DNA of 64,000 nucleotides from Rhopalosiphum padi (lineage: Eukaryota; Arthropoda; Insecta; Hemiptera; Aphididae). The notes under the pieces are model-generated. The model worked only from the letters and a program-made list of their open reading frames with translations. It had not been told where the DNA came from and searched no databases. Position numbers and translations under genes: made by a program. Position 1 is the stretch's first letter. Every line of letters begins with the position of its first letter. Location: assembly GCF_020882245.1 (NCBI RefSeq), contig NC_083599.1, forward strand, positions 16,006,865 through 16,070,864, in the 5' to 3' direction. Positions 48,910-61,400 of the stretch are shown one piece after another.

Positions 48910-51783
48910 TGTACCAACACTATCTTGTTGCTGTGTATATCCATCAATCGACGCAAATTCTTCTATTTTTTTTATTTTATTGTAGATACCATGTTATAAA
49001 AGATTTATAAAAATAAGAAAAAAAATTCTAAATACTTAGCCATTTTTCATTTATTTCCTGTGGAATTCAATTATTCATAAATTTGCAAATATTTGTATAG
49101 TGTTTTTTTTGTTAAGGGTTTTATTTTAATTTATTTATCTTTTGTACACCTGGTTTTACTTTATATTAAAGTCTTCTTAACAATAAAAATAATAAATGAC
49201 TTAAATCGTTACCTCTCCACTCCTCTCTTTTTGAAAATGGGATTATAATAAATTAATTTTGTTGGTATATTTATATGAATTATAATATATAATATAATTG
49301 TGTGATTATTATATACATTAGTTTTTAATACATGTTTCAGTAAATATGGAGACTATGCTAAAAGTTGCGGTTAATGTTGATTCTATTATATATATATACA
49401 TATACATTATATATAAAAAAAAAATAATTGACTAAATATTTTAGTTTTAAATATGCTCTTCTCAATATCTGTATATATTTTGATCATAAATGTATACTAT
49501 TTCCTACCTTATTTTAAACATTTAATAATTACACTTCTAATTTTTATTGCTAAGAGTGACCATTTTCATGTTTATTATGGTCACTATGTGTAATCAGTTG
49601 TTATTGTGTATTATGCCTGAGCGATGTAGAAATTATGATCAGTGGGCAATAATTGTGATTTAAAAATAGAAAAAAGGCTATTCTTGGAATTTACACGAAT
49701 TTTATTAAATTTATTTATGAGTAATATTTATAAGAAACCACGAAAGCGATGGAGTAATGTTACTTTTTGACTCTCCCCTACAAATTTAACAAACACTTTT
49801 TACAATTTTACTACATATATGTTATTTGTTATAGCATTATTTTTCTAATTATCATATCAGAAATTCACATTTTTTACTCGGAGATGCATTTAAAATGCTT
49901 TAATCAAGTTAAATTATTATAGTATTTATACTGCTTTGTGTTTATAAGTAAAATGGACACGCAAGGTCGTAAGTAATCTTGTAAAGTACTCGAGTCAAAC
50001 TGTAAGAGTTTTAAAATACTATTTAGGGAAACAAAAGTCGTTTAAATTCCGAAAATAGTCATGCAAATTCATGTTAGTGAACTATTTTTTTTTTAAATAA
50101 GTTCATTGAGGGGGGTCAGTGTAATGTACACATTTTGAGGATAATACGATATGATATAATATTTCGACATGAAGTCATAGCTATGACACTACTAATTACT
50201 TCATACCAATAGCATATTTTTTATAAACCAAATGCTGTGAGTTAATTAATAATTTATTTTACAACTCTTATTTAGAATAGTATCTATAATATATATTATC
50301 CAATAGCCATAATATTATGTAAGATCAAGATGACTAAGATGTATAAAAAGCTCCTATGATTAGACAACGGTCAGTGGTCAATATCTTCCTGACTATGCTA
50401 TGTGGCCTGCACAAAATTCTATCTGCTAGTTAATAGTTACTAGACTAGAAACAGTGCACTTCTATACAACTATTTTTCATTAGTATATTTTCAGATACTA
50501 GATATCATTTGGTAAACTTATATAAACAACAGCCGCGCTTACGATAGGCATGTTTTTCGATTTAGGTATATTATTTGTTGATATGTACCGGTCGCATAAT
50601 TTCGTATACGATATTTATACTTCAATACCCAGTCTTCACATCTTTCTATACATCATAAATATATTTTTACATATTATATAATTATATTTTTATAGAAATA
50701 TTCTTGAGTCTGTGTACATTTTATTGTTTTGAAACTGTACATTTTAAAATGACCATAACTTACTTAAAAATAATAACATCAATAAAATCCTACAGAGGGT
50801 CCTAGATAATAGTATTACTTCTAAATTTAATAATAGGTCAATTCGCTCCAATATATCAAAACTAACAGTACAGCATTGAAACTGAACAAAAATTTGCTAT
50901 ATCATACGCGTGTAAGATGGAGACAATACATGCGGGTACTACGTCCTATTAAGCTGAATTTTGTCTAGGCTAGTTTCATATGACAATTATAAGTTGTAAA
51001 TGTTATATGTAGACAGTGGTAATTGGCTATCGGTAATATCATTAGTTATTTTTATAAGAAAAGATTTTATTCTTCGATAAAGTTGAGTATTATAAAAAAA
51101 ATTGTTTTTATCAATTTATTATGATATCCAATAGATGACAACACAAATGTCAATTCATACATTATAAAGGTTACATCAACAGTCTTTTAATAACAATTTT
51201 TTAAACACAGAAATAACAGAAATACTATATAATATGTCAATTGATATCTTTCAAAAGGTTAATACTATAATAAAAATGATGCTTCTGACTGAATATATAC
51301 AAAAAAAAAATAAAAATAGTTTTACTGTAGTAGGTTCTAGTACAGTTATATAATTGTATAGTTTAGTTTACTTGTGACCTGTTAAAAAATTTCATAAACC
51401 TATAGGTTGTGAAATACTTTTATATACTGGTCTAACAATTTAATATTTACGATTAAATATACAATTATACGTTTACTATAAGTTTATAGCAAAAATTTGA
51501 AATTTATATTCAAACGAAAAAGATTAACTATCAAATAAAATTAAAACTTGTTTAATTAATATGTTTTATCTTAACAAATATATTTTGAATAAAAAGAAAA
51601 TATACACAAACATAATATGATAAATGTTTATAAATATTAAAAATTACTTCAAAATTAGTATTGATATTTGTATATAAAATTGAAAATTAATGGATTTAAA
51701 AAAAAAAAAAATTAAAGCAGTCTTATATTGACAATCAGAATGTGTTTGTTTAAAATTAACTTTAAAGCAATATGATACTGTAC
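48910..51783. other. Region between the convergent eIF4G-like and CCT2 genes
   Basis: It starts with the likely 3' UTR of the eIF4G-like gene. AATAAA signals lie at 49,182 and 49,191. The rest is AT-rich and holds a MITE fragment at 50,700-50,950. No coding exon is seen. Confidence 0.55.
50700..50950. repeat. Fragment of the foldback hAT-type MITE family (right arm)
   Basis: It resembles the right arm of the element at 45,257-45,824. Shared words include AATTTAATAATAGGT (against AATTTGATAATAGGT), AAAATTTG, and ACATGCGGGTA followed by CGTCCT. It is diverged, with no clear ends. Confidence 0.55.
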
Positions 51784-54700
51784 TCAACAATGGCCACGAT
51801 CTTCAACTCGCTGTCTTGGGGCAGCCTTGATAATGCAATCGACACGAAGAATCATTTCAGCAGCTTCTGCAGCAGATACAAGTACTTGTCTTTTAACAAC
51901 AAAAGATTCAGTGATTCCAATCTCTTGCATACAACCCAAACAATCATTTTCCATATCTTAATAAAAAAATAAACATCATAAACACTGTATTTTATAAAAT
52001 CTACTTAATTCTTACTAACCTAGTCCCATATTATTTTTTCCAAGAGCATGAGCAGCTCTTAATTCACTTATTAATTGTGCTGAATCTAAACCAGCATTAT
52101 CAGCTATAGTGATGGGAAGAGACTGTAATGCTCTAGAAAACGCTTCCATGGCTACAGCTTCTTTGCCTGGAGTTTTGGCCGCTTCAGCACTTACAGCATT
52201 TGCCATCAACATTTCACTGCAACCACCACCATAGACAACAGTTGGTTCTCGGACAGTAGATGATAAAACACATAAGGCATCATGTAAAGAACGGTCAGCT
52301 TCGTCAATAATCTGCTCAGTAGCTCCACGAATAACAATAGTACAAGCTTCACCAAGAGCCACACCAGAAAAACGTAACAATGTGTTTTCACCAATCATTA
52401 TTTCTTCAATAAGTTTACATGTGCCCAAATTGGCTTTCACGGGAGAATCAAAAGTTGACAGAATTTCCCCACCAGTTACTAGTGCTAGACGTTCAATGCC
52501 ATCAAAATCAGCATGCTCAATAGCCATTATACCAGCATCGGCAAAAAGTTGTTCTGGATAATTGTAGATCAATTGCCTAAAGAGATAAAATATTATTTTA
52601 ATATTTTTAATCATGACATTTTATAAAATTATATTAAGTATGTAAAGTTACTAGACAATAATAAATTAAATAAACTAATACAATAGTAGTAAATAATAAG
52701 CAGTTTTTCTAACAATAAATTAGGTAATAACTAGTAATACATAATATTAGAAACATAAGAATATATTATTTTATTTTTTGTATTTTGATTATTCAGATTG
52801 TCTTAACAATAATGACAGATTAGACTGATTAGAGAATAACAGAAAATAGCTGATGTAAATGAAGGAAAGGTGGGGAGAGTTCTTTTTTTCTCTATGAAGG
52901 TGTAGGAATACAATACAAGGGTGTCCAATCCCATATAGTTGAGAGAAAAGGGCAAAACAAAGAAGAGATTTTATTTTAACAATAAATTAATTCAAGTAGT
53001 TTTTGAATACAAATTAATTAAAGGATTGTCATATTACCTGTTTATGAATACATTACATTCGTAGGAAAGTATTTTGCTAACTTTATCTTTCATTTTCTCT
53101 TTTTCTGCTAATTCAAGTTCTGCAACCTTTGCCATTGAATCAACTTTGATACGAGATCCAAAAATTTTAATTTTGTCAGTATCCATAGGTGTGTTTGCTA
53201 TTAATATACGAGCATTTTCTAAACGTTTTGGTTGATGTTGGCCAATCTTTTTGTCAAGAAGAAAACCTATTTAAATATAAATAATAAGCAATTATTAATT
53301 TATTTATTAATGTATGTATTTTTTTTAGAGTTCAATTAAAATATGTCTTACCTTCATCCAAGAATGAATCTTCCAAACAACCACCCTTTATCTTTATAAT
53401 TTGTATAGCTGACAAGTTTCCAGATCCTTTTAAACGCAAGATTGCGTCTACTGATAGTTTGGCAAAATGTTCTTTATGTTGTGACAAGATCTTAGAACTT
53501 AATGTTGTGCGAGCAATATTTAATAAATCCTCTCGAAATTCAGCTTCATTTTTACTATGATTTAATGAAGCTGCCAGTAAAGCTTCATGTGCTATCTGTG
53601 TTGCCTTTCTCCATCCAGCAATAATAATCTGTGGATGAATTTTTTGATCAACTAATTTTTCGGCTTCACGTAATAATTCAGCAGCTATAAAATAAAAAAA
53701 TATATATTAATTTTATCTAATATTAGATATTCCTACACAAGTTCATCATTATAATATCAATCCTATCTACCAATTTATAGAAATTAATACTATAGTTAAA
53801 ATATAAAATTTAATTAAATAGGTAATTAATTATTTTATTAAGTAATGTTGTATACTATGGACTAGTGTTTACAAACCTATTTGTTGTGACAACTCAAAAC
53901 TTTACTCTTTAGCTCAAAAAATTAAGCATACCATTCAAGTATCATTTTATAATAATATAAATATTGTTTTTAATTTTTATTATAATACAATACTGAATAG
54001 TGAATAATTAATTCTGTTGATTATAAAGATTTTTTCTTGTTATTTATGTTCAGCGACCTATCAAAAATATTGTTTTGTGATTCAGTTTTGGTTTATCATT
54101 AACTCAAGACTACTTAGGTCTTAGAGTATAAGACGTTGAAGGTTTTAACTTTTAAACTTTAATGTATATCACTTAATATATGTTTTATATAATAATACAA
54201 TTGTATTCCCTAAGTGGTAAATTGTATGCAATTAAAATCTACCAAATTATTTGTTGCTTATTTTTATAGGTAATTTAGATTTTATTAATTATAATTAGCT
54301 GTGAGTACTAACTATAAGGCTAAAAGTTAAAATACATTTTTTATAACTTAATAATTTTTTTATTAAATTTAGTTGCATAATACTTGATATAACTAAACAA
54401 AAAATTACCTAAAACAGTGACAGATGTAGTACCATCACCAACTTCACCATCTTGAACCATAGACATATCGACCAATATTTTAGCAGCTGGATTATCTACT
54501 CCAATATTTTTTAAGATTGTTGCACCATCATTAGTAATTTCAACTTTGGAATCCATACTACCACGACCAACAGAAATGAGTATTTTGTCCATACCTTTAG
54601 GGCCTAGCGTGCTTTTGACCAAATCACCAATGGCAATAGCCCCAATGAAACTAGATAAACGTGCATTTTCCCCTCGGTCTTCTTCAGCTTGGTGTTTCAA

Positions 54701-54874
54701 AATGCGTACAGGATTCAATGAAACCTACAAATAGTGAAACATAATAAAAAATAAGAATAAGCTAGTGACATTAAGACATCACAAACACTCAGATGAATTT
54801 TTTAGAATATCTTCCGCCGAACTCATAGGCAGATAGTTCTTATACATTATTATTTTTGTTTTTTAGCTTACCAT
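51784..54874 (-). CDS. CCT2: T-complex protein 1 subunit beta (CCT2)
   Basis: Six coding exons, 5' to 3': 54,874-54,872; 54,724-54,419; 53,694-53,352; 53,266-53,038; 52,576-52,020; 51,956-51,784. Their sum is 1,611 bases, 536 residues plus stop, the usual length of the family. All junctions keep phase. The start codon is the only codon of its exon and splices to VSLNPVRILK. Group II chaperonin signatures are present: GPKGMDK (about residues 42-48), NDGATIL (66-72) and the nucleotide-binding GDGTTS (97-102). The apical and second equatorial parts follow, with INRQLIYNYPEQLF, GGGCSEMLMA and a VEDRGHC end. It is one of eight paralogous subunits of the cytosolic TRiC/CCT ring that folds actin, tubulin and other proteins with ATP. 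It shares its upstream region with TANGO6. Confidence 0.96.
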
Positions 54875-55456
54875 TTTTGTGATTAATTTATTATGTGCAT
54901 CAAGTATGAATAACTAAAACAAAATGAACGCAAATTTGTTGGTGAAAAGTGAATACTGAAAATTCAAAATACTAACAAAATTGTACGGTCTATAGAACAA
55001 CGGAGATATAGAATAAAGAATAAAGACAACAGCACGTCAACACTATCGTAAATCGTTGTCCAGTCCAGTGAACACAACAAAATACATACCTACTACAAGC
55101 CGACAAAAAAAAAAAAAAAACAGTAAAAACCGTAAATTTTAAAATTCGGTAAATTAATGTACCTATGGCGGTTGTCGTGGTATTATGTACGAGCATATCA
55201 TTTATTATTGATAAAACATATGATTCGCGTGTTATCATATTATTTGGTTATTATCAACAAACATCCCGCCGTTTCAAAAGTTTAGAACTTGTGACTTACC
55301 GTACAATAGTAATTAAAGCTAGAACTTATGTTTTTCATTTACATTTTTTTTTTGTAAATCACTAAATTACCTATAGCGATAATAGAAGTATTATTCATTA
55401 TATGAATCTTAAAGCAAACTTTTCTTTTTTTGTACATAACTTAACGATTGTTTGTC
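54875..55456. promoter_or_regulatory. Shared bidirectional promoter region, CCT2 and TANGO6
   Basis: About 580 bp separate the divergent start codons. It must hold both 5' UTRs and any promoters. A poly(A/T) run is at about 55,106-55,121. No TATA box placement is convincing. Shared regulation of the two genes is an inference from their arrangement. Confidence 0.6.
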
Positions 55457-58400
55457 ATGGAAATCCAAAATATTATTGATTCGATGTCCACAATCATCTC
55501 TACGAATTGTTCTGGTGAGCTTTTACTGTTAAATATTCTAAATTGATTTACGGATTATTTAAAAATAATATTACAAACTTCAATAAGTATGCAGTACTTG
55601 GGTATATTATGCCAGCGATAGTACAAAACCAAAGTAAATTGCAGTATTCACTTGAACTGCTAATTCAATTTATTATACTTACTTCAAAATAAATCAATAT
55701 TTTTTAATTTACCTCATTGCAAAAGTAGTTTTTAGATGGTTCAGAGGGTGTATAGCAGTGATGGGAAACTGGCGGTCCGTGAGCCTTTTTTATCTGGCCC
55801 ATGCAATATTTTCAAATTATTTCATACTATTTTAAAGTTTATCGTCTATACTCTATACTCTATAGTCTATGTATTCAAATATGAAACATATAAAATCAAA
55901 ACAAAACAAATCGTCTTACAGATGAAACATTAAGTCGCCTACTTCGTGTTTCCTCTTCCGAAATAGAAGTTGATTTTGCCGCGTTATCATTAGCAGTCAC
56001 ACATCCTCAAAACTCACATAAAGTAATATTTTTATTTTTTTATTTAATTTTTTTTAATAACCTTTTTTGTATTCAATGTTAATTTATATTATAAACAAAA
56101 TAAATGCTAATTATTAAAATGCATATTTTAAATGACTTTTTTTTTTAACTTTTGGCTCTGGCCCACTAGATTACAATTTTCTAAAAATTGTCCCAATATT
56201 AATTTTGAGTTGCCCATCCCTGCTGTATACTAAACAAATGTAGTATGAAGAGTCAGTTTATCAAAAATTTCCAACTTGAAATTGTGGATGAAATAATAAT
56301 TATACCTATAATTAGTTATAATATTAAAACAATATATAACTATTACAAATTTAAATATTAATAAAAAGTTTTAAATAAACATAGATTTTATTTTATTTTA
56401 TTTTAATGTTACTTAATTTCAATTGTATGTGTATGAGAAAAACATAGTTTTATTAATTTTCTCTCTTAAAGGCATTGTCAAACAGAAAGGGTTATTTTAA
56501 TGTCACATGAATAATGCGTTCTGTTTGATAGAGCCTTTAATAATATTAGTTTGTTATATAATTTAATAAAATTATTAATTCAATCTAATAATTATTAATG
56601 ATACATGCTCTAATTATAATGTATAGATTCATTATGTATAATGTATTTACATACAATACTCATGGTTGCAGTAAGAATGTATTTAAATGTATTAAATTAT
56701 AAAATCTTATCTTGTATTATTAAATGTATAAATAAATAAATAAACATTAATGTTATTATTTTATCTTTAGTTTGTAAACATTTTAGGTGATATATTTTGT
56801 GACAATACCTTTAAAAGGGTTTTGGATCTTGATTCTGATTTATCTGACAATGAAAACAAAAATCAAAGTCTTAGGTAATCTATTTATTTTTATTGTAATT
56901 GTTTTTTTATTTTATGATGAAATATTATTATTTTCAGATTTATTAATGTTAAGAAGACAATTGAACTATTGTCTTGTCTAAAAGAATGTCTGTTAAAGCA
57001 TTCTGATGATTCTACTGATATAATTTTAAGCGCCGTTCATTGTGCTACAGTATCAAAATGCTTAAATTCTGTTGTTACTTATGGTTTTATTCCATGTCTT
57101 ATACCAAGTATATGGAAATCATTTGAGAATAACCATAAAAATGTCCAAGTCATCCAAAAAATTTCACCTGATACAGTAATGATAATTATTTATTATAATT
57201 TATTGTCTATTGATATGTATTTGATTAACCGCTAAAAATTGAATATTTTAAAATAAATACTATATAAGTTATTGTTAGGATTAGTGATTGACCCTTTTTA
57301 ATTTTTCAAAAATTATTTTAACTATAATAATATTTATTTAAATATTTGATTTGGTTTGAAAACTACAATTAAAGTAATTAAAAATATTATATTTCTATTG
57401 CTTCATTTTAATTTAATAATATTTTTAAGTCCTTGTTTGTTATTGCTCCTTTGACGCGCCATACAACATTTATCACTCGGAAATTTTATAATTACACATA
57501 AAAATTTCTTTGAAAAAGTAAAAAATGTAGGTACCTTATGCATACAACTTAAAATAGATACATAATAAATTATGACAATTATTATTTAAATTCTATTTCT
57601 TTAGTAAGCATGTGTTATAGCCAGGTTTTAAATAAATCTTTTCAAAAAATGGCATCTCCAATTTTACATAATGTATTATTTTTCCAGTGTGATTTTTCAT
57701 TTTGTGAAATAAAGATTTACAGTGTATAATTATCAACAAAATTTTACATAAATATAAAATTCCTTGTATTTATTTAAATATAGGTGTATTCAATTTAAAT
57801 TATTAATATTTTACGTAAATATTAAATTTGAAAAAAAAATTACTTTAATACTTATTTTTTTAAAAAAAAAGGAAAAAATAAGTTTGTAAAAGTATACAGT
57901 ATTTGCTTTAATTAATATTCATTTAAGAATAATTTTAAGCAGGACCAATATGTACCTAAAAAAAAAAGAAATATAAAATAATATATAAATAATGTAAAGA
58001 AAGTATTAATTAAAAGTATTATATAGCAATTAATTTTGATTTTTAATAACTTAAGCAGGACATGACTAATGATAATAGCTGTTACATTGTCTAATACTAT
58101 CTATAAAATAAGTACCTTATTTGATTTTACAAGTACTTTTTCATGCACAATTCCTGACCCAACTTGAACTGTTTAATAAAAATAGTTATTGATTATTGAT
58201 TTTTTTAATAATAGGTGTACTCAAGTACCTAAAAAGTGTAGATTTATTGGTTTTGATTTACCTAATATTGTTATCAATTGTATGGTAGATGTATATAGTC
58301 CATTTTTATTCTTATTTCAACTGGAAATATGCAGCAATATCTGAAAAATTTATTACACTTGAACTAGTCAAAAAAACAAAAAGCGTTAACTTTGCTTTAA

Positions 58401-61400
58401 ACTATTCAAGTTGTATCCAGTAGTCATAGGCGTTACTAGGGGTTTGAGTGGGCTTCAGCCCCCCCCCCCAGAATTTTTGGGTAAATGTATATGTTTATAA
58501 ACATATTTGTATTAACTTTATTATTGCTTACAATATAAAAAATATAATGTTTCATATAAACGAATAATCATTCAAGTTAGTTGTAATCATCAATAAAAAC
58601 AATAAATAATAATTAAATCAAAAAAATTTGCTATGAAAAATGTTTAGCCTCCCCCTAATTTAAAGGACTCGTTAAACCTATACAAGAGGTTAAGAGTTAG
58701 TAAGTTCTTAGTATAAAAATCCATATCAAGCTGTTGTCATAACTACCTAATTTAATATTACTTAATAAATTGTTAAGATGATTTCATACCCATCTGAACT
58801 GTTGTCTTTAGTTTATTAACACATAATACAGGGGTGGCCAACCAGTCGATCGCGACTCCCTTTCGTGTTTTCTTGAATTTCTGAATTTTTTCTGTAAATT
58901 TGTATATCTTTATATCAACGAATATAAAAATTATACTTAGAAAATGCAATAAATAACTATGAAAAATGAGATTATACACAAATATCGAATAAAAGAAGTG
59001 TAATACGCATGTATAATGTACATATATAATAAACATATTTTTTTTTTATTTTTTTTTTTTTTGGTCGATCGCGACAACCTAGAAAATCTCGGATGTCGAT
59101 CACAAGTCTATTAAAGTTGGCCATCCCGGACATAATATACCAAAAATTACATTTAGTAGTTCCAATTTTTACTTGTTACATTAAATATTAAAGTGAACTG
59201 ACTTATTATCAAATTTAATGGAGTGAATATTACTTAGACTTTATACTAATAGATGGAATAATTCAACAATGTGTAACTCGCATTGGTAATGACAGGTATT
59301 GTCTGATAAAATACTGAAGCATTATGCATATGCACGCTAAAGCCATGGAAATATGGAATATGTATTTGGATTCCACAATAATATTGTATTTACATTAAAG
59401 CTAATATTATAATATTAATTCACTAAATAATTAAGAAATACTTTTGTAGACATTTCAAATTTAGAATATAATGTTTTATTTAATTTACAATTATTTAAAT
59501 TTATCTATAACACTATTAAATTATTTATTTATTTTATGTATGCAACCAGTGGTGAACTGGTGAAGTTTAAGGTAACATTAGTAACAATAATTTACCAATT
59601 AAGTTTTAATTTGTACAAATTAACTTTTTACTGTACAAACATGATATATATTATGTATCCTTCATGTTAATATTGGTATTTATTTACCTTATTCTATTTG
59701 AGACTTGACTGCTTGAGTAAATTCTTAAATTAAGTTTAACATTTTATTTCTGATAGATATTAGAAAACAAAAACCTTATTATACATATTAGTATACTGCA
59801 TTAAGTACTAATTAGTAATTAATATTTACTTATCATACATTAATTATAAGTATTAACTTATATGCCCATTAATAAAGATATATATAATAAAACAGTATTC
59901 AGTTAGCAGTTTTTTATGCATTGATATTCTCACAATAATAAAAGTTTTAAAGAATATTCATCTCTGCAATTTTACTTATCTGGACTAGTTAAGATCATAC
60001 ATAGAAAGATGTTCCATTTATAAGTTTAAGATCTATGAATTACTATCTGTTCTCTTATGTTTTTTTTTATTTATATATATTTTAATTTTTAAACAAGCTA
60101 TGAGCATTTTTAGATACTAACATTTTATATACTTAAAATATAGTTTTTAACTTGCTATTAAATATAATATTTTAATATTATACTTAAACAAATTGAAAAC
60201 ATAAATTTCCTATGTTTGTAAGACAAATACAACACTTTTAAGGGTATGAAATTTGTATAAAAAATACTATGTATAATTTAATTGGACTTTAAATAAATAT
60301 AGCTTAAATGTATGATGTAAGTTGACATGTACTTTTATTTTGTAAAATTTATTTTAGATATTAGTATTAAGTATAAAGGATTTTCTTTTTAATTTTATTA
60401 TATTTTTATTAGGTACCTATGCTTAAACTAATATTTAATATAAATTATTACTTTTATAATAATTTATTTATTGTATATTTCAGGCATATGAAGAATTAAA
60501 ATTTTATGTGAATTCATTATTTGATCTGATAAAAGAGCCTACATTAAAAAGACTCATATTGGTGAAACATACAAATGTTTTACTTGCAGGATTATGTCAA
60601 TTATCTTTACTACCCATTGCAAAACCTGGTACAGCAATTGCAACAGAAAGTACTATAGATGAAACAAAATATGAGCAATTGATAAATGAACAGAATACAT
60701 TTAAAAACATTCTCAAAAATCTCATTTTGATAAACAGAGATCCTTTGTTTATTCGAGAAATAATATTTGTTCTTGGTCATAAGGTACTTATTATTAAATT
60801 AATAAAAAAATACAGTTTTAGAGATCAATATTTTATTAACTAACCTAACATTAGACACATTTGTATGCAATCATTATTGAACCACAACAAGAAAGTATTA
60901 TTCACCAAACTTTCATAGTATATGATTAAATCATTAAATTAATTTGCTATCAAAATATAAATTATAACATATCAAAATATAAATATAAATTTGCATCACT
61001 ACTCTTTAATAATAGTATGTTATAAAATACTCGTATTTATTTTAATTAAATTGTATTTTTTCCAAATCTTGATTTCTAAAAATAGTTTTTATGTATTGTA
61101 TTTATCTTAAGTTTTATTTGTTATGAAGTAAAAGTGAGGTAAATTTGAGGTACATCTTATAATACTTAAAATTAGTTCTAAGTTTAAGAATTTAATGTTT
61201 ACATTATTATCAACATAAAAAGAGGAGTAGTATTTGACCTTAGTTGTTTAATGTAATTCAAAAAAGACTTTATACACATATTATGATTTATAATGTTATA
61301 AGTAAAAGTAATTATTATTTTCAGAATTGCCAGAAACATATAAAGCTTGGTCTTGGAGAATTATTTTCAGATTTATTAATACAGTCTAATGGAATTCAAA

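Larger units (their letters stand above)
57176..60483 (+). other. TANGO6 intron 3
   Basis: A 3.3-kb intron whose donor (ACA then GTAATG) and acceptor (TTTCAG then GCATAT) keep phase 0. It holds a C-rich repeat remnant near 58,430-58,690 and the MITE at 58,829-59,129, otherwise AT-rich sequence. Confidence 0.75.

Noticed and set aside
48741..48956. A 71-codon minus-strand frame
   Set aside because: It is a shadow of the last eIF4G-like exon.
52206..52394. A 62-codon frame within CCT2
   Set aside because: It is an out-of-frame shadow of CCT2 exon 5.
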